The notes beneath the pieces are model-generated. The model saw only the letters and a list, made by a program, of their open reading frames with translations, had not been told where the DNA came from and did no database searches. The position numbers and the translations under genes were made by a program. This document shows positions 21,796-34,289 of a stretch of 64,000 bases of DNA, piece after piece. Position 1 is the stretch's first letter. Each line of letters begins with the position of its first letter. This stretch comes from Cervus elaphus. Taxonomy: Eukaryota > Chordata > Mammalia > Artiodactyla > Cervidae. Where the stretch lies: NCBI RefSeq assembly GCF_910594005.1, contig NC_057832.1, forward strand, positions 103,675,152 to 103,739,151, written 5' to 3'.

Positions 21796-24700
21796 CAGTT
21801 CAGTTCAGTTGCTCAGTCATGTCTGACTCTTTGCAACCCCATGGATTGCAGCACGCCAGGCCTCCGTCCATCACCAACTCCCAGAGTTTACTCAGATTCA
21901 TGTCCATTGAGTCAGTGATGCCATCCAACCATCTGATCCTCTGTCATCACCTTCTCCTCCCACCATCAATCTTTCCCTAGGGTCTTTTCCAGTGAGTCAG
22001 TTCTTCGTATAAAGTGGCCAAAGTATTGGAGTGTCAGCTTCAGCATCAGTCCTTCCAGTGAATATTCAGGATTGATTTCCTTTAGGATAGACTGGCTGAG
22101 TCTTCTGCAGTCCAAGGGACTCTCAAGCGTCTTCTCCAACACCACAGTTCAAAGGCATCAATTCTTTGGTGCTCAGCTTTCTTTATAGTCCAACTCTCAC
22201 ATCCATACATGACTACTGGAAAAATCATAGCTTTGACTAGACGGACTTTTGTCGGCAAAGTAATGTTTCTGTTTTTTAATATGCTGCCTAGGTTGGTCAT
22301 AAATTTTCCTCCAAGGAGCAGTCATCTTTGAATTTCATGGCTGCAGTCACCAGCTACAGTGATTTTGGAGACCAGAAAAATAAAGTCTCTCACTGTTTCC
22401 AGTGTTTCCCCATCTATTTGCCATGAAGTGATGGGACCAGATGCTAATGTCTTAGTTTTCTGAATGTTGAGTTTTAAACCAACTTTTTCACTCCTCTTTC
22501 ACTTTTATCAAGAGGCTCTTTAGTTCTTCTTCACTTTCTGCCATAAGCGTGGTGTCATCTGCATATATGAGGTTATTGATATTTCTCCTAGCAATCTTGC
22601 TTCCAGCTTGTGCTTCATCCAGCCCAGCATTTCTCTTGATGTATTCTGCATATCAGTTAAATAAGCAGGGTGACAATATACAGCCTTGACGTATTCCTTT
22701 CCCTATTTGGAACCAGTCTGTTGTTCCATGTCCAGTTCTGACTGTTGTTTCCTGACCTGCATACAGGTTTCTCAAGAGGCAGGTCAGGTGGTCAGATATT
22801 CCCATCTCTTGAAGAATTTTCCACAGTTTGTTGTGATCCACACAGTCAAAGGCTTTGGCATAGTCAATAAAGCAGAAATAGATGTTTTTCGGGAATTCTC
22901 TTGCTTTTTTGATGATCCAGCAGATGTTGGCAATTTGATCTCAGGTTCCTCTGCCTTTTCTAAATCCAACTTGAACATCTGGAAGTTCACGGTTCATGTA
23001 CTGTTGAAGCCTGGCTTGGAGAATTTTGAGCATTACTTTACTAGCGTGTGAGATGAGTGCAACTGTGCAGTAGTTTGAGCATTCTTTGGCATTGCCTTTC
23101 TTTGGGATTTGGATGAAAACTGACCTTTTCCAATCCTGTGGCCACTGCTGAGTTTTCCAAATTCGCTGGGATATTGAGTGCACACTTTCACAGCATCATC
23201 TTTTAGGATTTGAAAAAGCTCAACTGGAATTCCATCACTTTCACTAGCTTTGTTCTTGGTGATGCTTCCTAAGGCCCACTTGACTTCACATGCCAGGATG
23301 TCTGGCTCTAAGTGAGTGGTCACACCATCATGATTATCTAGGTCATGAAGATCTTTTTTGTATAGTTCTTCTGTGTCTTCTTGCCATCTCTTCTTAATAT
23401 CTTTTGCTTCTGTTAGGTCCCTACCATTTCTGTCCTTTATTGAGCCCAAATTGTCATGAAATGTTCCCTTGGTATCTCTGATTTCCTTGAAGAGCTCTCT
23501 AGTCTTTCCCATTCTATTGTTTTCCTCTATTTCTTTGCATTGATCACTGAGGAAGGCTATCTTATCTCTCCTTGCTATTCTTTGGAACTCTGCATTCAAA
23601 TGGGTATATCTTTCCTTCTCTCCTTTGCTTATCCCTTCTCTTCTTTTCACAGCTATTTGTAAGTCCTCCTCAGATAGCCATTTTGTTTTTTTTTGCATTT
23701 CTTTTTCTTGGGGATGGTCTTGATCCCTGTCTCCTGTACAATGTCACAAACCTCCATCCATAGTTCATCAGGCACTCTGTCTATCAGATTGAGTCCGTCA
23801 AGTCTATTTCTCACTTACAGTGTATAATCGTAAGGGATTTGATTTAGGTCATATCTGAATGGTCTAGTGGTTTTCCCTACTTTCTTCAATTTAGTCTGAA
23901 TTTGGCAATAAGGAGTTCATGATCTGAGCCACAGTCAGATCCCGGTCTTGTTTTTGCTGACTGTATAGAGCTTCTCCATCTTTGGCTGCAAAGAATATAA
24001 TCAGTCTGATTTCAGTATTGACCATCTGGTGATGTCCATGTGTAGAGTCTTCTCTTGTGTTGTTGGAAGAGGGTGTTTGCTATCTCCAGTGCGTTCTCTT
24101 GGAGAAGCTCTATTAACCTTTGCCCTGCTTCATTTTGTACCCCAATTCCAAATTTGCCTGTTACTCCAGGTGTTTCTTGACTTCCTACTTTTGCATTCCA
24201 GTCCCCTATATTGAAAAGGACATCTCTTTTGGGTGTTATTTCTAGACGGTCTCATATATCTTCATAGAATTGTTCAGCTTTAGCTTCTTCAGCATTACTG
24301 GTTGGGGCATAAACTTGGGTTACCATAGTATTCAATGGCTTGCCTTGGAAACGAACAGAGATCATTCTGTCATTTTTGAGATTGCATCCAAGTACTGCAT
24401 TTCGGACTCTTTTGTTGACTATGATGGCTACTCCATTTCTTTTAAGGGATTCTTGCCCACAGTAGTAGATATTATGGTCATCTGAGTTAAATTCCCCCAT
24501 TCCAGTCCATTTTAGTTCGCTGATTCCTAGAATGTCGATGTTCACTCTTGCCATCTCCCTTTTGACCACTTCCAATTTGCCTTGATTCATGGACCTAACA
24601 TTCCAGGTTCCTATGCAATATTCCTCTTTACAACATCGGACTTTGCTTCTTGTTGTTTTTGCTTTGGCTCCGTCTCTTCATTCTTTCTAGAGTTATTTCT

Positions 24701-25050
24701 CCACTGATTTCCAGTACCATATTGGGCACCTACTGACCTGGGGAGTTCATCTTTCAGTGTCTTATCTTTTTGCCTTTTCATACTGTTCATGAGGTTCTCT
24801 AGGCAAGAATACTGAAGTGGTTTGCATTCCCTTCTCCCGTGGACCACATTTTCTCAGAACTCTCCACCATGACCCATCTGTCTTGGGTGGCCCCACACGG
24901 CATGGCTTAGTTTCATTGAGTTAGACAAGGCTGTGGTCCATGTGATTAGATTGGTTAATTTTCTGTGACTGTGGTTTTCAGTCTATCTGCCCATTGATGG
25001 AGAAGGATAAGAGGCTTATGGAAGCTTCCCGCTGGGAGAGACTGACTGAG
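21796..25050 (-). mobile_element. BovB (RTE) LINE, antisense, near full length (about 3.25 kb), inactive
   Basis: The 3' end (cagttcagttcag, reversed CTGAA-type tail) is at 21796 and the 5' region is at 25050. On the - strand the order is endonuclease (24252-24590, ending VYAPTSNAEEAKAEQFYED), linker and RT (23033-23698, with GIPVELFQILKDDA), then RT core (KGIRQGCILSP near 22690) and C-terminus (VVMYGCESWTIKKAE near 22190). BovB is an autonomous retrotransposon encoding an APE-type endonuclease and a reverse transcriptase in one frame. Here stops and frameshifts split it into at least five pieces, so it cannot be active. It is probably only slightly 5'-truncated. A convincing target duplication is not visible. 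Confidence 0.93.
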
Positions 25051-25212
25051 TGTACCCTCTGATATTTTCTATCCTGTTCAGCCCACCCTCCGTCCCCCTA
25101 CTCTGCTCCATCAGTGCTGATTGCAGTCCTTTCGTTTTGTTTGATGACCCCTCATAGGTAAAAATAGTGGTTTGGATTCAGCATTGCTTCAGCCCAAGCT
25201 CTTTTAAGAGAA
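25051..25212. other. Short unique intron sequence
   Basis: Nothing recognised between the BovB 5' end and the CHR SINE. Confidence 0.5.
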
Positions 25213-25301
25213 GATTCTTTTCTTTTTTTTTTTTTGGCAACCTGGATCCTCAGCAGTAAGCATGTGGAATCCTAACCACTGGTCCAACAGCAAATTCCCA
25301 A
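25213..25301 (-). mobile_element. CHR-type SINE fragment, antisense
   Basis: The reversed head tgggaatttgctgttggacc is at 25301-25282, with an internally deleted body and a T-rich tail. It is short and diverged. Confidence 0.6.
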
Positions 25302-25860
25302 GAGTGGGTTCTATGTTTTGTATGTTTTGTCAATTTTTCATTTTTGCTAGTGGAGCATGTTGTATAGTAAGCACACTAAATGTTTGGTGAAGGAGTAAAG
25401 AAATTTTTGATCCTTCTTGACAGATAGTACAGATACATTCCCTATAATCCTGACTGACAGAAATAAAAAAATAAATTACGTGTCTTATTGTGTCCCCTCT
25501 GCTGAGATGCATATAACAGGACTATGATCTAAATATTGGGAAACAATTCATGTAGACCAAGTGGAAGCAAAACATCTACCACCCTCAACTTTTAATACAT
25601 TTTACTTCATTAATGCTCCATCTTTATTCAGTATGCTCTTGAGGATTTTTTTTTTCTGAAACCATGTCTTAAGGAATGAAATCTGCCTTCAATTATTTAT
25701 GGTTTAAATTAATACAAATAAGACTTTCTGGCTTGCTGTGCTGATACTCATTAATAAATATTTTACTGGGTATTAGGAAGATTCAGATTGACTAAATGAG
25801 GTTCTTTTTCAATATAAACAAAAGCCCTTCTGTGCCTGTGTGTGTGTGTTTGTGTTTTTT
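25302..25860. other. Unique intron sequence, no recognised element
   Basis: It has a short TG run near 25840 followed by a T tract. No exon or repeat family could be supported. Confidence 0.45.
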
Positions 25861-25870
25861 TTTTTTCTTT

Positions 25871-26190
25871 CCGCAACTGTGCCTGCCCGATTCTTCCGTC
25901 TGTCTTTCATTAAGGCAAATGAATGTTAGATGGGTGCAACCTCAAAACGATAGGTCTTTGGGGAACTGAAGTCAGCAGGGGCTCCGCTGTGAAATAATCC
26001 CCTCGTTAAACCAAATTTAATCTCATTAGCAGGGTAATTGTGCTGTTAGGAGAAATGGCCAAACAGGTTAAAGAGAAACCCACATAGTCTAGTTATTCTT
26101 TCATTTTTGTCATTGAAAAATGGAACGCTGAACCGAGAGGCAAAAGATGCAGATTTTGTGTTTGGCCTCACTTTGTGATTGAGTCTTAAA
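25871..26190. promoter_or_regulatory. Candidate conserved non-coding element (possible enhancer)
   Basis: The block is repeat-free and contains tttaatctcattagcagg (26016-26033), the gggtaattgtgctg word, an aatcccctcg pair of CpG-containing words, and ttcattaaggcaaatgaatg. Dense TAAT/ATTA cores next to non-repetitive, moderately GC sequence is typical of ultraconserved-like intronic enhancers. No reading frame of note. Function is inferred from texture only. Confidence 0.45.
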
Positions 26191-26589
26191 AAATTCTAGA
26201 TTTCTTGCAGCTCCTCTGGCCTGTGTATGACTTTGGTGTTATGTCACAACAGTATCTGGAATCTTTTCCTATAGAAGCACCCAATAGCACAGGTTCCTGT
26301 TATCTCTCCTTTTTATACACGCATTTTGCCCACTCACTTTTCCAACCAAGTTGTATGTATTTGACTTTGCCGGTGTTTTTAAAACTATCAAAATATCCCA
26401 AACTTAGTTGTGAAAAATATGCCTTTCCATCTTTGGAAATGAGCACATTGGGAAATTTTCTAAAATCATTGAATCTGTGACCATTTATTTTGCTTTCTTC
26501 TGAATTTCCATGCATATGGGCTTTGCCATTTTTAGGACAGGATATAGAAGAAAGAATGGTGAATAAATGAAGAGCCAGATCAAAGTACA
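26191..26589. other. Unique intron sequence, open on both strands
   Basis: Frames at 26205-26480 (+) and 26300-26590 (-) overlap. Neither has recognisable similarity or splice context, so I do not call a gene. Confidence 0.45.
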
Positions 26590-26760
26590 AGGCACAGTCT
26601 TAAAACTAGATAGCAGGGTGACCTTCAGTAAATTACATAACTTGTCTGAACTGCAGCTCCTTCATTTGTAAAACGGAAATAATTATCCCTATCAAAACAT
26701 CCTCCAAAGCAGAGTGAGGTTCAAGTATATGAAAGTCCTTTGCAGGTGCTAACAAGCACT
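26590..26760 (-). mobile_element. MIR SINE, antisense
   Basis: The reversed MIR core is clear: gcagggtgaccttcagtaaa, then cttgtctgaactgcagctcc, then ttcatttgtaaaacggaaat and atgaaagtcctttgcaggtg. Confidence 0.75.
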
Positions 26761-27194
26761 GTGGATGTGAGAGAGCGTCCTGCAGCCGCTGGCCTTATGA
26801 CCTGGCTTCCCTTGCTCCTGGGTCATGGCCTATCCATGATCAGCAAATGTTAACTTTAATGAATGAACACATTAGATATTAGGGAGGTTCACTGCCATGT
26901 TTCACGTTATTGATTTCACCTGAATGATGATTGCTAAGAATTTGTCAAAAATAGAGTTGCATACTTTTTTAAGAGTGAGAACACAACGAATCTCTCCTGT
27001 CCAAGAGGAGCTTACTACATAGCCGCCGAAACAAAATGTGCATGTGGGGAATGATATTAAAAAATACTTTAAGGTGTTAATAATTCTGAATGCACATACG
27101 TAACAGTCTGTATACATAAATGATAAGTGTAGAAGTAAGTGTTGTGACTCTGGCTATGATTTTGTGTTGTTAACCTCATAGAAGTTGTCAGTTG
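26761..27194. other. Unique intron sequence, no recognised element
   Basis: I can support no feature here. Confidence 0.45.
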
Positions 27195-27325
27195 TTGTGT
27201 ACAGTTGGCCCTCCATATGATGGCTGACACAGAAGACTGACTGCACTATGCCATTGCATTTAAAGGATTTGAATATCCGTGGATTTTGGTATCGGTAAGG
27301 AGTCCTGGAACCTAGTATTTCCTAA
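27195..27325 (+). mobile_element. MER2-like DNA transposon fragment
   Basis: The left end acagttggccctccatatga and the inner run gaatatccgtggattttgg...gagtcctggaacc match the MER2/Tigger-type non-autonomous family. It is shorter than the usual MER2 and lacks the right end. Confidence 0.6.
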
Positions 27326-27462
27326 TACCAATAATATTAGGTTATTAATATTATATATAATATATACAATGTATAATAATTTTCAAAATGATAGTATTAG
27401 GTCATATATATTATATGCATAATATTATGAAATATATATATATATATATATATATATATTCT
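27326..27462. repeat. AT-rich self-complementary tract with (TA)n
   Basis: Repeated taatatta words alternate with palindromes such as attaatattatatataatat, ending in about 14 TA units at 27432-27459. Confidence 0.9.
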
Positions 27463-29319
27463 CAGAGGAAATTTACAGCCAGTCTGATGAGTTAGATATT
27501 TTTTTTCAAAAGTTAAATATGAGATAAAGTAGGCTTTTGAAATGAATTTTTCCAGTAAGATGTATTTCATATTTGTGCAATGGTAAATCATATTTTCATT
27601 ACATTTTTTCCATTGCTTTGAAAACAGGAAACATTTCTCAGATGAAATCAGGGCTCACATTGGCTTTTTAAAAAAGTAAGGTTCATACTACTTCTATAGG
27701 CTTTTTCTATTTCTTACATATTCAGTAGCAATAACCAGGCCAAGAGTGTAACTCACTGAACAGAGCAACCTGAGTGTAGACACTTGACTGTTGGACAGGT
27801 CTTTTATCTGCTCTGTGTTTTAGGTATTTGTCATCAGTATAATCTAGAAGAGTATCAGTTCTGCGGGAACTGATAGTATTGCAATCGAAATTCTTCTCTA
27901 GAGTCTAGGTTTTTCTTCAGAAACATGTATATTCCATCACTTTAATGTTTCTTTGCTTGATAAATATTAACCTACAAGTTAATCTGCAGACAAGAGGCTT
28001 TCTTTTTTTCTATATTATTTTTACATACAAATGTAATAATCTGTGCTGTTCTGTATCTCAAGATTTTTTAGCAGAATTTAAAGTTCTGATTTAGCCTTAC
28101 AGAGGGTATGGAAACCTGAATAAAAGAGATGGTAGGAATGATGAAGTGTCTAATTCCTCCAGTAAGTGGACCTATTTATGAAACTATAAAGAAGAAAATG
28201 AGGCCAGCCTCTGGAAGGAAAGGAGGACAATAATAGTAGAATGCCAGCTGAGATGGCTTAAAAATATTTAGCTTAGTTCACATTCAATATTAAGTTGATA
28301 TTACTCCAGCCCTTTTTATCATGTTAAAACCCTAAGAGTGATATGACTCTCAATGGCCAAAAGCGAGGCTCTCGAAAGCACATAATCTCTTCTAAGTGGT
28401 AAAGAACTCTGTAGGAGGTAAATTTGAGGAGAACTTTGAACCATTATAGAAAATAACTTTGTGAATATTTGTAAGATAATTATAGATATTGGTCTGGAAA
28501 AGTATGGAGATGGGAGCAGAGGTTGGAACCAACAGTGTTTATGAGAAGACGAGCATGGCCTAATTGAAACAATCAAATATGTGAGTAAAGGAGATAAAAG
28601 CAAAAAAGTTTAGGCAAGCAATGTCTGTGACTCTCATATATCAGAATCGTCGACTAAGGGATCACTCACTGTTTTCCAGGTACTTTTTCTTGGAGCACTT
28701 TTGCATTCAGGTTGGCAGTTAATCAAGTGATGATAAACCTAAGAGCAGGATATGAAATAATAATAAGCTAAGTTCAGAAACAAGGTTAGCTGCCAAATAG
28801 GCTCATTAGAGATGATTCAAACTGAGTTTTCCAAAGCATTCATTTATTAAATATAATCAAATCCATCCTTACTAAAGAACAGTGAAGGAGAGAACCAAGT
28901 GGCCAGCCCCTCTCTTCCAGCACATATATACTATAATTTTATCCCAGCAGGCTCACAGGTCATGTTTTGACACATGATATACACCAACCTCTGACTTCTG
29001 TCATTGATGCCAAAGTAGTATTCAGTTTAGGCCAGAGTCAGTAAATTTCACATTACCAGGAATGTGATCAGGATGTGATTTGTTAATAGTTTGCCTAAAA
29101 AGGCCTCATATGGATAGATTTCACATAATGCATGCATCATTTAACTTCACAGACTTTTCTTTTCTCTTTCACTTTCTCTGTTCTTTTTTTCACCTTATTT
29201 AGCCAGCCATATCTATACCTTAAAACATAGCCTGACAGTAGCTTGTAACCCTTCAAAAAAGCACTGGCCTTTCAGACAAGCCTAACCAACTTGTGATAGA
29301 AACATAATATTATCATTTC
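27463..29319. other. Long unique intron stretch, no recognised element
   Basis: No repeat or exon could be supported. The 94-codon - strand frame at 28319-28603 has no recognisable similarity. Confidence 0.45.
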
Positions 29320-30130
29320 TTAAAACATTTATTGACAGTGTCCAATGTACTTGACATAGCCTTATGTGCTTTGAGTGTGATTGGAAATGTAAAAAGCACA
29401 GTTGCTGCTCTGAAGGAGCTCTATTCTGATAGGAGAGAAAAGCACCTAGGGAGAAGAATGACTAATGCTATCTAATGAAGTAAAATAATTCAAATTAATA
29501 AACTGGCTTAAAGAGATCAGGGAAAACCATGAGTGAGTGAGCTTTGAATGAGTCCTTGAAGGGAGGTTATAATGAAAATGACAGTTTTTCAAATATCCAC
29601 TGTAGCTTGTCACAATATAAAACATGCCTGGATGAGCTAGAAAAAGACCACATGGACATCATGAAGAAAAAAAAAGTTTTGTTTTGTTTTTTAAATGTAG
29701 AGAATACATAGAAAACAAAATTAGATGAGTAAAAGTTGAAATATATTACTTGTTTCTTAATTTCCTATTAGATGCTAAACACTATCTTCAAGAAACAAGA
29801 CACATCCCCTCTGCTCAAGATGTTTACAGAGTAGGAGGGAATACAGGCACCTCAGCAGGAATATTCTTTGGACCTAGGGTGCTATGGGCGGGGGGCGCAA
29901 AGTGAAAGGCTTTCAACTGGACTCAAGGGACACGTTTCCTGGAGAAAGTATTTCTAAGCTAGAGGCTGTTGGGCAAATGACATTTGAAATAAGAGGTATG
30001 GGCAAAGTGTTTAGGCAAATAGACCACCAAGGGCAAGACCTGGAAGTAGGTAAGAAAGCAGGGCTGGTTCATGAAAATGAAAGCAGTTATAGTCTGTGCT
30101 TTAGTGAAATTAATATAGCAGCTGTATGTT
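29320..30130 (-). mobile_element. Possible L2 LINE remnants, antisense, tentative
   Basis: Stretches at 29320-29460 (acatttattgacagtgtcc, ctgaaggagctctattctg) and 29770-29850 (taaacactatcttcaagaaa, cctctgctcaagatg) follow the reversed L2 3' end. The rest is too diverged to be sure. Confidence 0.35.
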
Positions 30131-31044
30131 AGATATTAATGCATTGAAGGAAGAAGAGCTGAAAGATGGAAAAACCAGTTAGGCAATTGTTGTGGGGAAG
30201 CCTGGGAAATAAATTACCTTTATTAAGTTCCACCTATTCATCTATGTCCTCTAATTTAATGAAAGGCTAACGGATGCTTCCAGGTGTATAAATGGAGGTG
30301 CAGGGAAGTTTTCGCAGGGTATGGCATGGAACTGTTGAGGTGGTACCATTCATATTGTATGCTATGGTCATGGCAGTCCCTGGGCAGGGCAATTTCACTG
30401 TGAATGCTTTAGCCCCTAGGACAGTTCATGGCCTTAGGTAGACACTCCATAGATACTGCTTGAATAAATGAAGGAATAAACAAGTGAATCAACAGACAAT
30501 ATAAAGAAAACGTCTCTTAAGTTTGAAAGTGTCTTGCATAAGTGAGAATGCTAAAAATAGAAGTAAAAGATAAATAATTTTGAGACTGGGTGACTGCAAG
30601 GAGATGGTGCAAAAATAGAGAACGCAGGAGAGGGTTCATGAGAGGGTGGCTCTGAAATTCCATTTTGGACATAGTTTGAGTTATCAAGACAATATCCAGA
30701 GAAAGTATCTAACAGGTGATTTAAAATGCAGGTTAGGAGCTTGGGGAAAGACGTAAGGACTAGAAATCAGATTTATTATATTTCAAGAGAAATAATTTAG
30801 TATTTTCTAACATTTGTATTTAACAATATTATGATCCTCTCAATCCACACACAAGGTTTGACTACATCAACACACACGCTAGGGTTCTCAAAATGGAGTC
30901 TGTTGATTGTGTTCCCCTCGCCAGCCCTCCTCAAGAGATCTAACCTCAGGCAGGCATAAATGAAGCACAGCGTGGCAGTTGCTTAAAGCAGTGCTGGCAT
31001 GTCATTAGCACAATATAACTCTCAGCTATTAATGTTACTGTTAT
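30131..31044. other. Unique intron sequence, no recognised element
   Basis: Nothing supported beyond short chance frames. Confidence 0.45.
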
Positions 31045-31165
31045 TTTTTTCATTTGCTCAGTTTCATCATTTGTAATATACAGATATTAATAGAGCAGAT
31101 TTCAGGGAGTTATTGTGAACACTGCAGAAAATAATCCATATAAAGCTCCTTAGTTAGAACATGGT
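31045..31165 (-). mobile_element. MIR SINE fragment, antisense
   Basis: It has the reversed MIR core: tttgctcagtttcatcattt, gtaatatacagatattaat, then gggagttattgtgaacactg and ccatataaagctccttagtt. Confidence 0.6.
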
Positions 31166-31167
31166 AA

Positions 31168-31323
31168 GAACTTCCCAGGTGGTGCCAGTGATAAAGAACC
31201 TGCCTGCCAAAGCAGGAGACATAAGAGATGCAGGTTCAGTCCCTGGGTTGGGAAGATCGCCTGAAGGAGGGCATGGCAACCCACTCCAGTATTCTTGCCT
31301 GGAGAATCCCATGAACAGAAGAA
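31168..31323 (+). mobile_element. Bov-tA SINE, sense, 3'-shortened
   Basis: The head aacttcccaggtggtgccag and body are present, ending in gcctggagaatcccatgaac with the final block missing. Confidence 0.88.
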
Positions 31324-32099
31324 CTCAGTAGATGTAAGCAGTTACTAATACTGCTCCTACTCACATAGAAATGGGTAGATTTGCCAGATTGCTCTGGAAC
31401 ACTTAAAATATGTTTAATGTATTACACGTAAGTTTCCAGCTGATATGATAGACATTTTATAAGTTGAGATTCTTTTTCTTGAAAATTTTTCTGACATCCT
31501 TATTTTCTATTAAAAAGATGCAAAGGAGAGGTGATTTTCCTATAAATAAGATAAATGAAAAGGATAAAAATAATTCCAGGCCTGTTGGAAGAAGCAGGGT
31601 TATCATTTCGTCTGAGTTTTATATCAGTAGTCCTTATTTACATGATTTTTTTTGTTGTTGTTAAAAAAAAAAAAGGATCACTTGATATTAAGACTTAGCA
31701 TTGGAGTTATTTCAGTTTCCAAATTACATGCTTAAAAAATTTAAACAGCTGTCATTATAAAGAGGCTTACTTCATTTTACCTAAAGTGCTTCTCAGTCTG
31801 GAGGGAACACTTAAGTACAGTCACAAATCACTTGCTATCGCAAATGTAAGATTTTTTTTTTTAAGTTAAATTTGTTTACAAGCCTGCAGAGCTCAAATTT
31901 TGTAGATAATTTTCTTTTCTACCTTTACTTAATGATTTCTGCCTCTTTTCTCCTCTAGTCCTAGGCATGAATTTCACTCGTTACAAAGAGAGCACCCAAA
32001 TCCCTTTTTATTTCATTAGTTCAGTAAATTGTCTCCTAGGGGTTTGGACTGAGGACATGATTGGGCTCTGCAATGATGAGCTTGTTTTGCACTTTTAGC
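31324..32099. other. Unique intron sequence, no recognised element
   Basis: An A tract at about 31663-31674 and a T tract near 31851 are the only simple features. Confidence 0.45.
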
Positions 32100-32440
32100 C
32101 AGAAAATCTTTATATACAGAAGTCACAGAAAGTAGTTACACTCAGCGTGAACAATTACAGGCTGTTGGGGGAGCCTCCTCCTGATGTGCTGGTGACTTAC
32201 TCCTATGAATTAAGAGGCAAATGTGCTCCAAAGTGCCTTAACCTTTATGGATTTTTTCTTCGGTTTTCATGTTCCCCTGATTTATGGTCTTAAATATGCC
32301 TGTCGCTGCTGTTTCTGAACGAGTCCCTTGTAAATCATTTCTAAATGATCTTTCTCGAGCCAGATAATCCAAGTCAGTTGAATATATCCCCAGCCAATTC
32401 CTCTGAGGCTTCTTTCCTTCTTTGCCCAAGTTATTTTCAG
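32100..32440. other. Candidate conserved non-coding block
   Basis: The block is repeat-free with a 63-codon - strand frame (32238-32429). It contains gaacaattacaggctgttgg, ttatggattttttcttcgg and cctgtcgctgctgtttctg. No splice-bounded exon is apparent. Confidence 0.3.
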
Positions 32441-32462
32441 TTTACTCTGTGTCTTAAATGTC

Positions 32463-32684
32463 GTGTGTGCATGTGTGCTGAGTCGCTCCAGTCATGTCCA
32501 ACTCTTAGCGACCCCATGGACAGTAGCCCGCCACGCTCCTCTGTCCGCGGGATTTCTGAGGCAAGAGTACTGGAGGGGGTTGCCATTCCCTTCTCCAGGG
32601 AATCTTCCTGACCCAGGCATCAAACCTGCACCTGCTACCTTGCAGGCAGATTCTGTACCCACTGAGTCACTTGGTACCAGTCAA
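32463..32684 (-). mobile_element. Bov-tA SINE, antisense
   Basis: On the - strand it runs from about 32684 through tgcaggtttgatgcctgggt to the end near 32475 (gtgctgagtcgctccagtc reversed). CpGs are retained in several places (gtcgct, agcgacc, ccgcggg), suggesting a relatively young copy. Confidence 0.9.
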
Positions 32685-34289
32685 GCGTGGCAGGGATTTT
32701 GAGTGTGTTCTGTAAACTCATAAAAGCCCACTGTTCCCCGCAGAGTGATGTGCAGGAAGTGTCGTGAGCACGTCGTTCCCTGTTATTAGCGATGTTTGGC
32801 CTCTTGTCACGTGGGCCCGTGTTTCTCCAGAAGAGTTCTGCACTGAGCCATCAGTGTTCCCTTCTCCTTCTGGGTTTGAAGATTGTCTTGGATTTGAGGG
32901 AAAATGTGAGTTTTTTGGTCTCCTCGTAACTATTGTGTCGTTCTGGCTATACAGTGGCTGTTACTGCTATGGTTTGCATTCTTTCCATAAAATGAAAACA
33001 CAAAGTCAGTTTCAGAAAATTCAAACTTAGAATTCTGGCTTTTAAAGCACAAAATTATTTATTCATGTCTCTGTCATAAACAGTGCATCACTGCTTATTG
33101 CTAACTAAGTTTTAATGTAGATATTTATAAATACCTGTGTCCTGTGACATTATTAAATGTACATACATTAAACGTGATCATGAGGTTGGTGACATGGGGA
33201 TTTACCTCTGAATATGCTTGATGACATAAGCAGATCTTCTGCAGGCCTGTAAATGTCTCATAACTTTTCACATAGAAAGCTTGAACTTAAGGAAGGGAAA
33301 GAGATGGTTCAGATTTTTTTAAATGTCTTTAAAGCCATTATGCAATAGAAGAGATTCAGAGCTGCTTATTGGAGGTAAGCATGATACATCTCTGCAGAGT
33401 GGCAAGACTGGATTAGAAGTTACTTTAGTGGAAATGATATGTTGCAAGATCCTGTAGAATGCAGGAGGTCGGAGGAATAAATCACACGTATCTACTGGTT
33501 CTAATACATAAGATCAGGGGGAAAATCCCAAGCTTTTCAGATAAATATTGTGTGTACATAATGCAGCCCAAACTACCAACACATGTGTGTGATAATATGA
33601 CAAATTCAGGAATAATCAAAGTGAAAAGAATTAAAATGTTTTATGTTGTATGATATACATTATATACAGATGTTTGTGTTAAAAACAGAATTAGCAGTAA
33701 ACAGTGACATATTGTTTGTGAGAGAGCCATGAATGAATTCCTTGTATTCCAAAAGCCAAAATTCTCAATTTGAATTTTCTGAAGTTTATACTTTTGATTT
33801 GTATTTTAGCTCTCTGGAAAGATGTTATTTCCCCATGACTGGATTCAGGTTATGCATTTTTTTGGCAAAAATATGCATTTCTGGCAAGAAGTGATGCTCT
33901 GTTCTTCTCTGTATCATGTCAGATGGTACATGGTGTCAGTTCATCCCATTACTAATGTCAGCTGTAGAATCATTTAAATTACTAGACTATGAATATAAGG
34001 AATACTTATTTACTGTGAGCAACTATTTTTATTCAACTGAGTATTGCTCTCATTGCAACTTCTTGAACACAGAGGATCCAAATTGTATTTTAGGATATTT
34101 CCAGCTGGTAGCAGCCATAATTGTTGACTGAGATGAAATGGAGCTTTACAATAAGATGGAATTTGTGATGAGGAGTCTGGGTTAAACAAGGGGCTTGAGA
34201 AACTTGAGTGAAATTTTAATGAGTATAATTTTCCTGGATAGAAATCAAATCAGGATAAAAATTTTGAAAATACTAGGTTAAGTGTGGGT
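32685..34289. other. Unique intron sequence, no recognised element
   Basis: The 88-codon frame at 32764-33030 has no recognisable similarity. No repeats could be supported. Confidence 0.45.
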
